Part shown: positions 25,412 to 33,097 of the stretch, in pieces
Layout of the letters: each line of letters begins with the position of its first letter
Numbering within the stretch: the first letter of the stretch is position 1
NCBI GenBank assembly: GCA_000466585.1
Contig: KE993494.1
Span: 13,427-77,426, forward strand
Length of the DNA: 64,000 nucleotides
From: Clostridiales bacterium oral taxon 876 str. F0540
GTDB taxonomy: Bacteria > Bacillota > Clostridia > Clostridiales > Clostridiaceae
Reading direction: 5' to 3'
Notes under the pieces: generated by a model
Seen by the model: only the letters and a program-made list of their open reading frames with translations
Database searches by the model: none
What the model was told of the DNA's origin: nothing
Translations under genes and position numbers: made by a program

Positions 25412-26854
25412 ATGAAGTTTTGGAAGAGAATATTTATATATTCAATGGCATTGTTTTTAATAATCTTTAATGGTGCAGGAGTGTTTATTATCGAAAATAT
25501 TCACAAAAGAAGCCTTGATAGGACTATCAAAACAGCAATTGATGAACATAAAGTTATGGAGGGAACAATTTATCTTAATATAGATTCAACATATACTACT
25601 GATGCCAATTCAAAAAATCAGCTTAAAGACTGGCTTGCTTTAGTAGTTACAGGGTATACTACTAATGATTCAACGGCACAGGATGCTTTGGAATTTTATG
25701 ATGATAATAATAATCTGATTTTTTCCAGGAACAATGTAACTTTAAATATGCCAAGGCCAGAAATAACTGAAGCAAAATTGAACGAGCGCTTTTTTATAAT
25801 CAGAGATATTGATAATATTCATTATCTTTTTGTTAGTTCTAAATTCATTTTGCAAAATAGTACAATTAAGCTAATTATAACAAAAGATATTAATTCTATT
25901 TATATTGAAAGAACTAAAAACTATAATCTTTTCTTTATGCTTGATGGTGTGGTATTTGCTTTACTTGCTATTGGAATGTACTTAATTGCCAAAAGAGTCA
26001 CAAAACCAATAGACAAGCTAACCGAGGCCTCTAAAGAAATAGCTTATGGAAATTATTCTAAAAGGGTTCAATTTAAACCCAGAAAAGATGAAATAGGCGC
26101 TTTAGCTGAAAACTTTAATCTAATGGTACAAGCTACTGAAGATACGATAGAAGAACTACAAAATATGAACAGCTCTAAGCAGAGATTTATTGATAGTTTA
26201 ACTCATGAGCTAAAGACTCCGCTTACATCCATAATTGGCTATTCAGATTTGCTTCTAAAAGGAAACATAAATGAAGATATTAAATTTACAGCTTTGAATT
26301 ATATTAGTTCTGAATCTAGGAGATTGGAAAAGCTTAATTCGACGCTGCTAAAACTTATACTAATCAAACGAGAAGATCTAAACTTTGAGAATTTATCCTT
26401 GAGAGATTGCATTATTAGTGCTTGCAGAAGCCTGAGTTATAAAGTCAACAGTAAAAATTTAAGCTTGAATATAGATATACAAGATACTGAAATAATTGCT
26501 GATAAGCAGCTTATTGTAGTCCTTTTTATAAACATTTTAGATAATGCTATTAAAGCCTCAGAGAATAACGAAATTATTGATATAACAGGTAACTTTCTAG
26601 GTAATTCTTCAATGTATCAGCTATCTTTTAAAGATTATGGTATAGGTATACCTAAAGAAGATCTAACTAAGATTAGGGAACCTTTCTACATGGTTGATAA
26701 AGCCCGAGATAGGGCTAAATGCGGAGTTGGATTAGGCTTAGCTATATGTGATGAGATATGCAAAACTCATAATATTGAATTAAGCATTTATAGCGAACAG
26801 GATAATGGTACTGAGGTGATTATTCAGTTTTTAAAGGAGAGCAATATATCATGA
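25412..26854 (+). CDS. Sensor histidine kinase with extracytoplasmic domain and HAMP
   Basis: 480 residues. Transmembrane helix 1 (about 7-28), outside sensor domain (about 30-170), helix 2 (about 172-193), HAMP linker (ITKPIDKL region to about 245), HisKA with the phospho-acceptor His265 in SLTHELKTPLTSIIGY, then the ATPase domain with N-box NILDNAIKAS, G1 DYGIGIP and G2 GVGLGLAICDEI. Typical OmpR-system kinase. Its stop overlaps the start of the following lipoprotein gene (ATGA), indicating translational coupling. The signal is unknown; neighbours point to envelope state. Confidence 0.94.
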   Translation: MKFWKRIFIYSMALFLIIFNGAGVFIIENIHKRSLDRTIKTAIDEHKVMEGTIYLNIDSTYTTDANSKNQLKDWLALVVTGYTTNDSTAQDALEFYDDNNNLIFSRNNVTLNMPRPEITEAKLNERFFIIRDIDNIHYLFVSSKFILQNSTIKLIITKDINSIYIERTKNYNLFFMLDGVVFALLAIGMYLIAKRVTKPIDKLTEASKEIAYGNYSKRVQFKPRKDEIGALAENFNLMVQATEDTIEELQNMNSSKQRFIDSLTHELKTPLTSIIGYSDLLLKGNINEDIKFTALNYISSESRRLEKLNSTLLKLILIKREDLNFENLSLRDCIISACRSLSYKVNSKNLSLNIDIQDTEIIADKQLIVVLFINILDNAIKASENNEIIDITGNFLGNSSMYQLSFKDYGIGIPKEDLTKIREPFYMVDKARDRAKCGVGLGLAICDEICKTHNIELSIYSEQDNGTEVIIQFLKESNIS

Positions 26855-27558
26855 AAAAATCAGTAAAAATATTAATACCAGTACTATTAGTAATGATTCT
26901 TTCTATTTTTACGGGCTGTACCAAAACTTTAAATCACTATGAAGATAAACTATACTCTGAAAAAGCTTTATTAGAAGGTCAAGTTATCAATACTACTCCT
27001 ACTAATGTTCTTACACGAGAAAATGCTATAAAAAAGGCCCTAGATATTTTTGAAAAAGGTTTAAATGTAAAAATAGATAGGACTCAATTCTCAGAAAATA
27101 TAAGGCTTTTAAAAGACGATACTGATAATAGTAACTTACAGTGGAGCATAACTTGGAAAAAAAACAATGAAAAAGCCTTTTATAGTTGTACACTAGATTC
27201 ATCAACCGGGGAGGTAGTACAAATTCAATTAGCTGACCTCAATAAATTATATACAGAAAAACTGCCTCAACTATCAACTACTGAAATCAGAAATATTATC
27301 ACACCCTTTCTTGGGCAATTAAATATTAATGTTGCTGATTATAATGTTTCGGCACTAAATTCGTATAAGGATTCTAATTACTTATCACAATCTACAAATA
27401 TTATAATCACTAATAAAAGTAACACAGAAAAATCTTATTTTTTAACTATTAATGCTGAAGACAAGATAGTTTCTGGATTCAACAGACTAAGCAAAAATGA
27501 TCAACGTTCTATACAGGAGAAAATTAATAATGAAAAAAATTCTAGTAGTAGAAGATGA
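26851..27558 (+). CDS. Lipoprotein between sensor kinase and response regulator genes
   Basis: 235 residues with a lipoprotein signal peptide (MKKSVKILIPVLLVMILSIF, then TGC; lipidated Cys about residue 23). The mature part carries segments such as LDSSTGEVVQIQLADLNK that resemble PepSY/YpeB-type domains, but the assignment is weak. It overlaps the kinase gene by 4 bases and its 3' end contains the start of the response-regulator gene, so all three are co-translated. Lipoproteins encoded this way often tune the kinase; that role is an inference. Confidence 0.72.
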   Translation: MKKSVKILIPVLLVMILSIFTGCTKTLNHYEDKLYSEKALLEGQVINTTPTNVLTRENAIKKALDIFEKGLNVKIDRTQFSENIRLLKDDTDNSNLQWSITWKKNNEKAFYSCTLDSSTGEVVQIQLADLNKLYTEKLPQLSTTEIRNIITPFLGQLNINVADYNVSALNSYKDSNYLSQSTNIIITNKSNTEKSYFLTINAEDKIVSGFNRLSKNDQRSIQEKINNEKNSSSRR

Positions 27559-28183
27559 TAAAGCTATAAGTGATTTAATTGCAATAAATTTAGAAATCAT
27601 TGGATATAAGGTATATAAAGCTTTAGATGGCTCTATAGCAAAAAAACTTATAGAGGAAGAAAAGCTTGATCTCATTCTTCTTGACGTAATGATTCCCAAG
27701 ATTGATGGCTTTACTCTTATTTCTCAAATTAAATATAAAAATGTTCCTGTTATATTTGTCACAGCTAAGGAATCGGTGTTAGATAGAGTGACAGGCTTAA
27801 GGCTTGGTGCTGATGACTATATTGTGAAACCCTTTGAAACAATCGAACTTATAGCACGTATAGAAGCTGTTTTAAGAAGATATGACGATGGCCCGAAAAA
27901 TATTGTATTTAATAATATCGAAGTGTTTAGTGATCAAAGAATAGTCAAGTTAGATGGTAAATTTGTTGAGCTTACCTATAAGGAATATGACCTTTTAATA
28001 TTATTTTTACAAAATAAAAATATTGCTCTTTCAAGAGAACAAATTCTCGAAAAAGTATGGGGGTTTGATTATGCCGGCGAAACAAGAACTGTAGATATCC
28101 ATGTGCAGAGAATTAGAGATAAGCTTAATTTGAAAGCTAATATAAAAACAGTTTATAAAGTTGGTTATAGGCTTGAGAGTTAA
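27530..28183 (+). CDS. OmpR-family response regulator
   Basis: 217 residues: receiver domain with acidic pocket EDD (8-10), phospho-acceptor Asp52 in LILLDVMIPK, Thr78 and Lys100 (VKPF); then an OmpR-type winged helix (about 125-217) ending YKVGYRLES. The ATG at 27530 is used because it gives the canonical MKKILVVEDD start and GGAGA lies upstream; the start lies 29 bases inside the lipoprotein gene. Probable partner of the kinase two genes upstream and candidate binder of the 11-base direct repeats at 22278 and 23200. Confidence 0.94.
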   Translation: MKKILVVEDDKAISDLIAINLEIIGYKVYKALDGSIAKKLIEEEKLDLILLDVMIPKIDGFTLISQIKYKNVPVIFVTAKESVLDRVTGLRLGADDYIVKPFETIELIARIEAVLRRYDDGPKNIVFNNIEVFSDQRIVKLDGKFVELTYKEYDLLILFLQNKNIALSREQILEKVWGFDYAGETRTVDIHVQRIRDKLNLKANIKTVYKVGYRLES

Positions 28184-28185
28184 GT

Positions 28186-28217
28186 AAAAAGTAGGTGCTG
28201 TTAAAACACCTACTTTT
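28186..28217. terminator. Bidirectional terminator between the response regulator and sod genes
   Basis: AAAAGTAGGTG pairs with CACCTACTTTT around a 9-base loop. T-runs on both strands suit the convergent genes on each side. Confidence 0.8.
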
Positions 28218-28230
28218 AGTTCATTATATT

Positions 28231-28935
28231 TTATTTATACCTTTTCTCAACTTCATCCCAGTTTACAATCTTCCACCAGTTATCTATGTAGTCTCCCCTC
28301 TTGTTTTGATATTTTAAGTAATATGCATGCTCCCAGACGTCAAGACCCATTATAGGTGTTGTTCCAACCATTATAGGACTATCTTGATTTGGTGTGGATA
28401 TAACTTTAAGCTTTCCATCTCTATCTTTTATAAGCCATGCCCATCCACTTCCAAATCTATTTAGAGCAGCAGTTTTAAATTCCTTTTTAAAATTATCAAA
28501 ACTTCCAAAGCTCTTCACTATATCTTCTTTTAGCTTTCCTTTAGGCTCTCCACCTTTATCCTTGCCCATTATAGTCCAGAAAAGGCTGTGATTATAATGT
28601 CCGCCTCCATTATTTCTTATGGCTTCTTTTACATCATTAGGCAGCTTATCTAAATTGCTTAAAAGATATTCAAGAGATTTATCCTTAAGCTCCGGATACT
28701 TATTTACAGCTTCATTAAGCTTTTCAACATAAGCTGCGTGGTGCTTGTCATGATGTACCATCATTGTCTGAGTATCTATGTATGGCTCTAAGGCATCGTA
28801 GCTGTAGGGAAGGTTAGGAAGTTTAAAAGGTCCTCCTGCAGGCTCACTTGCTCTTACAGAGCTAATAGGTATTAATGCAATAGCTAGTGCTGCGCATAGT
28901 ATGAAAAACAACTTTTTGATTTTTAAAACACTCAT
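28231..28935 (-). CDS. Exported Fe/Mn superoxide dismutase
   Basis: Dismutates superoxide. 234 residues, longer than the usual 200-205 because of an N-terminal Sec signal peptide (residues 1-30: basic KIKK, hydrophobic LFFILCAALAIALIPIS, cleavage-like VRA before SEP). The mature domain is complete: LPNLPYSYDALEPYID, first ligand His in MMVHHDKHH, second in HYNHSLFW, and Asp/His in LDVWEHAYYLKY. Sequence alone does not decide iron versus manganese. GAAGGG precedes the ATG. An exported SOD in a likely strict anaerobe suggests defence at the cell surface. Confidence 0.92.
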   Translation of the reverse strand: MSVLKIKKLFFILCAALAIALIPISSVRASEPAGGPFKLPNLPYSYDALEPYIDTQTMMVHHDKHHAAYVEKLNEAVNKYPELKDKSLEYLLSNLDKLPNDVKEAIRNNGGGHYNHSLFWTIMGKDKGGEPKGKLKEDIVKSFGSFDNFKKEFKTAALNRFGSGWAWLIKDRDGKLKVISTPNQDSPIMVGTTPIMGLDVWEHAYYLKYQNKRGDYIDNWWKIVNWDEVEKRYK

Positions 28936-29061
28936 GGATATCCCTTCTTTCGCAAAAATTTATTTAAATTTACGTTATTGTTATACCCAAAACTGTTTTA
29001 TATTATAAAAATCCTTAGATAAATAGTTATTTAGTCGTTTATCATCGCCTGCCACTGCTTC

Positions 29062-29856
29062 CTACCTTTTAAATCCGCCTTCAGAGTGTATTACCTGCCC
29101 CGTTATCCATTGAGCCTCATCACTTGCCAAAAATGCTATTAATCTAGCGGCATCGTCTGGTTTGCCTATCCTTCCAAAAGGAAATGCTTTAATAAATTCT
29201 TTTTCTAAATCTTTAGTAATCCACCCTGAATCTGTTGGTCCAGGATTAACTGCATTAACAGTTATTCCTTTGGAGGCAACTGCAGCCGAAAGCGTATACG
29301 TAATTGTTTCTATAGCTCCTTTAGTAATTGCATAGGACAGCTCATCAGGCATAGGTCCCAGTGACTGACCTGAGGTCAAGTTAATAATTCTTCCGCCAGA
29401 GCCTTTATTAAAGCCTTTTGCAAAATCGGTACTCAATAAGGTATTTGCTCTTATATTTATATTGTAATGAGCATCAAGACTTTCTGATGTAATATTTTCA
29501 AAGTTATCATTAACAGAATAACAGGCATTATTCACTAAGATATCAGGATATCCTAATGTTTCTTTTACTCTATTAAGAAGTTTAGAATAAGAATTTATAT
29601 CTGACAAATCTAGTTCCATGCTTTCAGCTCTTACTCCAAGTCCTCTTAACTCCTCAATAAGTACGTGAGGCTCATCTGATTTTACCCCAACAGAAAGGCA
29701 GTTATCATAATTAGTCCAATATGTGAAAAATATATCTGCTCCCCTAAGAGCTAGTTCTTTGCATATTGCCGCTCCTATTCCTTTAAGTCTGCTTGCTCCG
29801 GTAACCAAAGCAAGCTTTCCCTTTAAAGAGTCATGGTTGATGCTTAAATTATTCAT
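29062..29856 (-). CDS. Short-chain dehydrogenase/reductase
   Basis: NAD(P)-dependent oxidoreductase, 264 residues. Cofactor motif TGASRLKGIGAAIC carries a three-residue insertion compared with TGxxxGxG, as in some 3-ketoacyl reductase-like SDRs. NNAC replaces NNAG. The catalytic Ser is in NLTSGQSLG, and the Tyr/Lys pair in YAITKGAIE. The C terminus WITGQVIHSEGG is typical of FabG-like SDRs. The ATG at 29856 is preferred over a GTG three codons earlier that overlaps the ribosome-binding site. Substrate unknown. It starts 14 bases after the end of the large VWA gene and may be cotranscribed with it. Confidence 0.85.
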   Translation of the reverse strand: MNNLSINHDSLKGKLALVTGASRLKGIGAAICKELALRGADIFFTYWTNYDNCLSVGVKSDEPHVLIEELRGLGVRAESMELDLSDINSYSKLLNRVKETLGYPDILVNNACYSVNDNFENITSESLDAHYNINIRANTLLSTDFAKGFNKGSGGRIINLTSGQSLGPMPDELSYAITKGAIETITYTLSAAVASKGITVNAVNPGPTDSGWITKDLEKEFIKAFPFGRIGKPDDAARLIAFLASDEAQWITGQVIHSEGGFKR

Positions 29857-29870
29857 ATTAGTCACCTACC

Positions 29871-32630
29871 TTAAAAGTATCTATTCTTTTTCTTATTTAA
29901 AAGAGCACCGGTATCTAATTTGTTATCTTCCTTATCTTTAGATTTTTTATCCTTAGAGTCTTTTTCTTCATGTTTTTCAGTTTCTAAGTGTGCCTCTGAA
30001 GATTTTTCGTAATCAACATAATCCTTTTTCACTGTTGGTTCAACAGCTTCCTGTAACTTCTTATCTTCTTTTCTTTTCTTAAATAAATCTTTAAAGGATA
30101 TATTAAGCTTTCTTTGAACAATATCAATAAAGAATAAAAGTAAAGCTAGACTTAAAAAGTATGGTGTTAGCTGAGTCTTGCTTATTACAGCCTTTAAGTC
30201 CCCTGAAAAAACCTCTGAAGGGCTTTTTATATAGCTTACTCCCATTTCAGTAAGCATTTTATCTAAAGAACTATTTTGAGTTGAGATTTTATACTCCGGT
30301 GAATACTGAAGAGCTACAGCTGAATTTAGAGCAGCCAAAACCTGCTCTCCCTTATTTTGTCTTACACTCACCATGTATACTCCGGTCTGTTTCATATCAA
30401 AACTACCCGTATATTCGCCCGGTGCTGTCGGATTCAGCTTTACTTCCTTACTTGTAGAATCAGGTGCCATTACAACAGCATTCACCTTTAAATCCTCACC
30501 TGCATTCTTAGTGGTCAGCTTTATCTCACCCTTGCTTCCGGAGTTTTTCACATCTACATGTCCGCTTTCATCCCCATAGTTTTCTACGGTATAGTTTATT
30601 ATGTTCTGCCATAGCTTTAAATTTTTATCCCAAGTTACGTAGTTTTTGCTCCACTTTCCATTCATATCTGAGATCCAGGCTACAGCCTTACCCAGCCCGT
30701 ACTGCCATACAGATAATATAGGATCTTCCTCATCACTCTGCAGAATAACTCTTGCAGTTTCCTTTGGTGAGGATGCTACATATCCAAACAAATTAGGAAG
30801 CTTTCCATCTACCAAAACTCCGTTTAAAATCTGATGGTTGCTTACTACTCTTGGTGTAAATTCCCTTTCATTCAGATAAACATTAGCAGCCATAAATATT
30901 TCTTTTGCAAATATCCTTGGTATATTTGTATTTTCATCTGTGTAGTAATAACGACCTCCTGCTTTCTTTGCTATGCTTTGCAAAAGCTTAGTATCAGCAT
31001 CTTTGCCGACTGCTACAGTAGAAACAGTTATCTTTTCTTTTTTCATTTTTTCTATTAAAGGATCATATCCTGATTGTTCAGCCTGACCGTCTGTTAAAAG
31101 AATTACATGCTTTATTTTTGTTTTGCTTTCTTTTAGTGATTTATAAGCTTCCTCAAGTGAAGGAAGTATTGTTGTTCCTCCGCCAATGCCTATTGCTCCA
31201 ATTTTCTTTTTAATTTCAGTTTTATTGGAAGCTTTTTGTCTTGATACAGCCCAAGTCACTTGATCATCAAAAGCTATAACTCCAAGCTCATCTACATCCC
31301 TTAGTGTATCTGCAGCCTTAAGTGCTGCATCCTTAGCCAAATCTATCTTTTTTACATTTTGATTTCCGCCGCTCATGCTTCCGGAGTGGTCTATAACAAG
31401 AACTAGCCCCATCTCAGGTATTGCCTTCTTGCCTCTCATATCCATATATACAGGAAGTACCTTTTCAAGAGGAGTATTCAGATATTCTCCTAATATAAAG
31501 CCTTCATCTCCTCCTGTGGCTATAAAGCCTCCAGCAAAATCCTTAACGTAGGGTTCTAAAGCATTTAAAAAGCCCTTATTTAAACTTTCCACATGAACAT
31601 TACAAGTAATTATAGTCTTATACTGATTAAGTTCATCTATATTCCTTGGTGCTGCAGCAGCATTAATCTTTTTATAGTCCATTTTTGAAGCAGTAAGCAT
31701 TTTTTCAATTTCACTTGCTTCGCCATTTTTATCTTCAATCAAAAGTATCTTGGGCTTGTCCTGAATATTAGTAAAAGCTGAGTATTCATTATTTTTTATT
31801 TCAGTATCCTTGTTTGCTTCAACAACAACTTTATAGCTTTTAAAACCACCGCTTTCAGCTGTATCTTTAAAGACAAATCTATTGCTGCCCTTTTGAAGCT
31901 CAACATTCATTTCTCCTCTTTTTTCTCTTCCGTTATATAGAGTTACCTTTGCTGAAGTACTTACTGTACTTGTTATATTGGCAACTACAGTAAATTCATC
32001 TCCAAGATTTATCTTTTCAGGTATGGTTATATTATCAACAGCTACCTCATCACCTTGCGTCTTTTCGATTTTATATACCTTAAAATCTACATTCTGCTCC
32101 AACAGTGATGGTGCTATTTTATAAGCACTCCCCTCATTTTCTTCTCCATCAGTTATAAGTACAACTCTTTTTTTATTATTCTGAGGAAGAAGTGACAATG
32201 CAGTTGTTAATCCATTTTCAATATTTGTATATGTACCTACTGGTTTAGTTTCTATTTTGCTAAAGGAATTATTTTTCGAAATAAACTGGTCAATTAAGCT
32301 GTCACTGCCGAAGGTTATTATACCAGTCTTATCTTTTTTAGGCTTTTGAAGCAGTGCATCCTTAACAAACTTCTCTTCCTCTTCCCTATGAAGAGAAGTA
32401 CTGTCTGAGGAGTCTACGACAAACATGGTTGTGGTAGTATCTATCCTCCATTTAATGCTTATACCTGCAAGAGCCAGTACCAGAAACGTAAAAACTAATA
32501 TTCTTGCTGTAAGTACAGATATTTTCTTTTTTCTCGTCATTCTTATCATAAAACGAGTCATCACAAATGTAAAAATTATTGCTAAAGGAAAAATTACTAA
32601 TGCGTACGGTCTTAATATTTCCAGGGTCAA
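29871..32630 (-). CDS. Large membrane protein with two VWA domains (Bat/YfbK-like)
   Basis: 919 residues. Two N-terminal transmembrane helices (within residues 8-60), a first VWA domain with MIDAS DSSDS (about 74), a beta-domain, a class-I-glutaminase-like fold (KILLIEDKNGEA to about 385, no catalytic Cys triad seen), a second VWA with intact DHSGS, then beta domains, a C-terminal transmembrane helix (about 825-845) and a Lys/Glu-rich cytoplasmic tail of about 80 residues. The TTG at 32630 is preferred, with GGAGG 8 bases upstream, over a GTG that overlaps the same GGAGG. Such proteins accompany MoxR/DUF58 systems; the substrate is unknown. Confidence 0.85.
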   Translation of the reverse strand: MTLEILRPYALVIFPLAIIFTFVMTRFMIRMTRKKKISVLTARILVFTFLVLALAGISIKWRIDTTTTMFVVDSSDSTSLHREEEEKFVKDALLQKPKKDKTGIITFGSDSLIDQFISKNNSFSKIETKPVGTYTNIENGLTTALSLLPQNNKKRVVLITDGEENEGSAYKIAPSLLEQNVDFKVYKIEKTQGDEVAVDNITIPEKINLGDEFTVVANITSTVSTSAKVTLYNGREKRGEMNVELQKGSNRFVFKDTAESGGFKSYKVVVEANKDTEIKNNEYSAFTNIQDKPKILLIEDKNGEASEIEKMLTASKMDYKKINAAAAPRNIDELNQYKTIITCNVHVESLNKGFLNALEPYVKDFAGGFIATGGDEGFILGEYLNTPLEKVLPVYMDMRGKKAIPEMGLVLVIDHSGSMSGGNQNVKKIDLAKDAALKAADTLRDVDELGVIAFDDQVTWAVSRQKASNKTEIKKKIGAIGIGGGTTILPSLEEAYKSLKESKTKIKHVILLTDGQAEQSGYDPLIEKMKKEKITVSTVAVGKDADTKLLQSIAKKAGGRYYYTDENTNIPRIFAKEIFMAANVYLNEREFTPRVVSNHQILNGVLVDGKLPNLFGYVASSPKETARVILQSDEEDPILSVWQYGLGKAVAWISDMNGKWSKNYVTWDKNLKLWQNIINYTVENYGDESGHVDVKNSGSKGEIKLTTKNAGEDLKVNAVVMAPDSTSKEVKLNPTAPGEYTGSFDMKQTGVYMVSVRQNKGEQVLAALNSAVALQYSPEYKISTQNSSLDKMLTEMGVSYIKSPSEVFSGDLKAVISKTQLTPYFLSLALLLFFIDIVQRKLNISFKDLFKKRKEDKKLQEAVEPTVKKDYVDYEKSSEAHLETEKHEEKDSKDKKSKDKEDNKLDTGALLNKKKNRYF

Positions 32631-32683
32631 ATTTATCACCTCCAGGTGGTGTCTTATGTATAATATACTGTTATAAAGCAGCT

Positions 32684-32731
32684 TAAGCCTAGTGTGTTAT
32701 TTCAGAAATCAAATAACACACGATAGGCTTA
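32684..32731. repeat. 19-bp inverted repeat between the YbjQ-like and VWA genes
   Basis: TAAGCCTA-GTGTGTTATTT (32684-32702) pairs with 32711-32731 apart from a two-base GA bulge, leaving an 8-base loop. The left-hand flank on the minus strand is AGCTGC, not a U-tract, so this is not a simple intrinsic terminator. It could be a processing or stability element. Confidence 0.65.
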
Positions 32732-32752
32732 GACTCTTTTAATGAGCAGATT

Positions 32753-33073
32753 CTACTCAATAACTACAGCAGTACCTGATGCAGTGACCATAAGCATATT
32801 GCCGCCCTGACCAAGCACCTCGTAGTCAATATCGATTCCTACAACAGCATTTGCGCCAAGCCTTGACGCACGCTCTTTAAGTTCTTCCAAAGCATTTTCT
32901 CTAGCCAAAATAAGCTCATCCTCATAGGACTTTGATCTTCCTCCAAAGAAGTTAGTAAGCCCTGCTGCAAAGTCTTTTATAAAATCCACTCCGGATATAA
33001 CTTCTCCGCAAACTATACCTCTGTATTCGACTATCTTTCTTCCTTCGATATTGTTTGTTGTTGTAACTATCAT
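32753..33073 (-). CDS. YbjQ/UPF0145 family protein
   Basis: 106 residues, the usual family length. Starts MIVTTTNNIEGRKIVEYRGIV and has the family core GARGxSKSYE-like GGRSKSYEDEL, ARENALEELKERASRLGANAVVGIDIDYE, then a beta-rich end. Pfam calls the fold a putative heavy-metal-binding domain, but the function is not established; such proteins form ring oligomers. GGAGGTTTATT precedes the ATG. It sits between the two VWA genes, 24 bases after the BatA-like gene, which suggests a link to the Bat-type system or simple hitchhiking. Confidence 0.88.
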   Translation of the reverse strand: MIVTTTNNIEGRKIVEYRGIVCGEVISGVDFIKDFAAGLTNFFGGRSKSYEDELILARENALEELKERASRLGANAVVGIDIDYEVLGQGGNMLMVTASGTAVVIE

Positions 33074-33097
33074 AATAAACCTCCATTTATAATAAAT

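Noticed and set aside
22357..28183. VanY plus two-component system as a vancomycin-resistance cluster
   Set aside because: No vanH, ligase or vanX genes; the other members (phosphodiester glycosidase, propeller-like protein) do not belong to such clusters. VanW at 44 kb is unlinked.
29062..29856. SDR as a second FabG
   Set aside because: The cofactor loop has an insertion and NNAC in place of NNAG, and it is far from the fab operon, so a general SDR call is safer.
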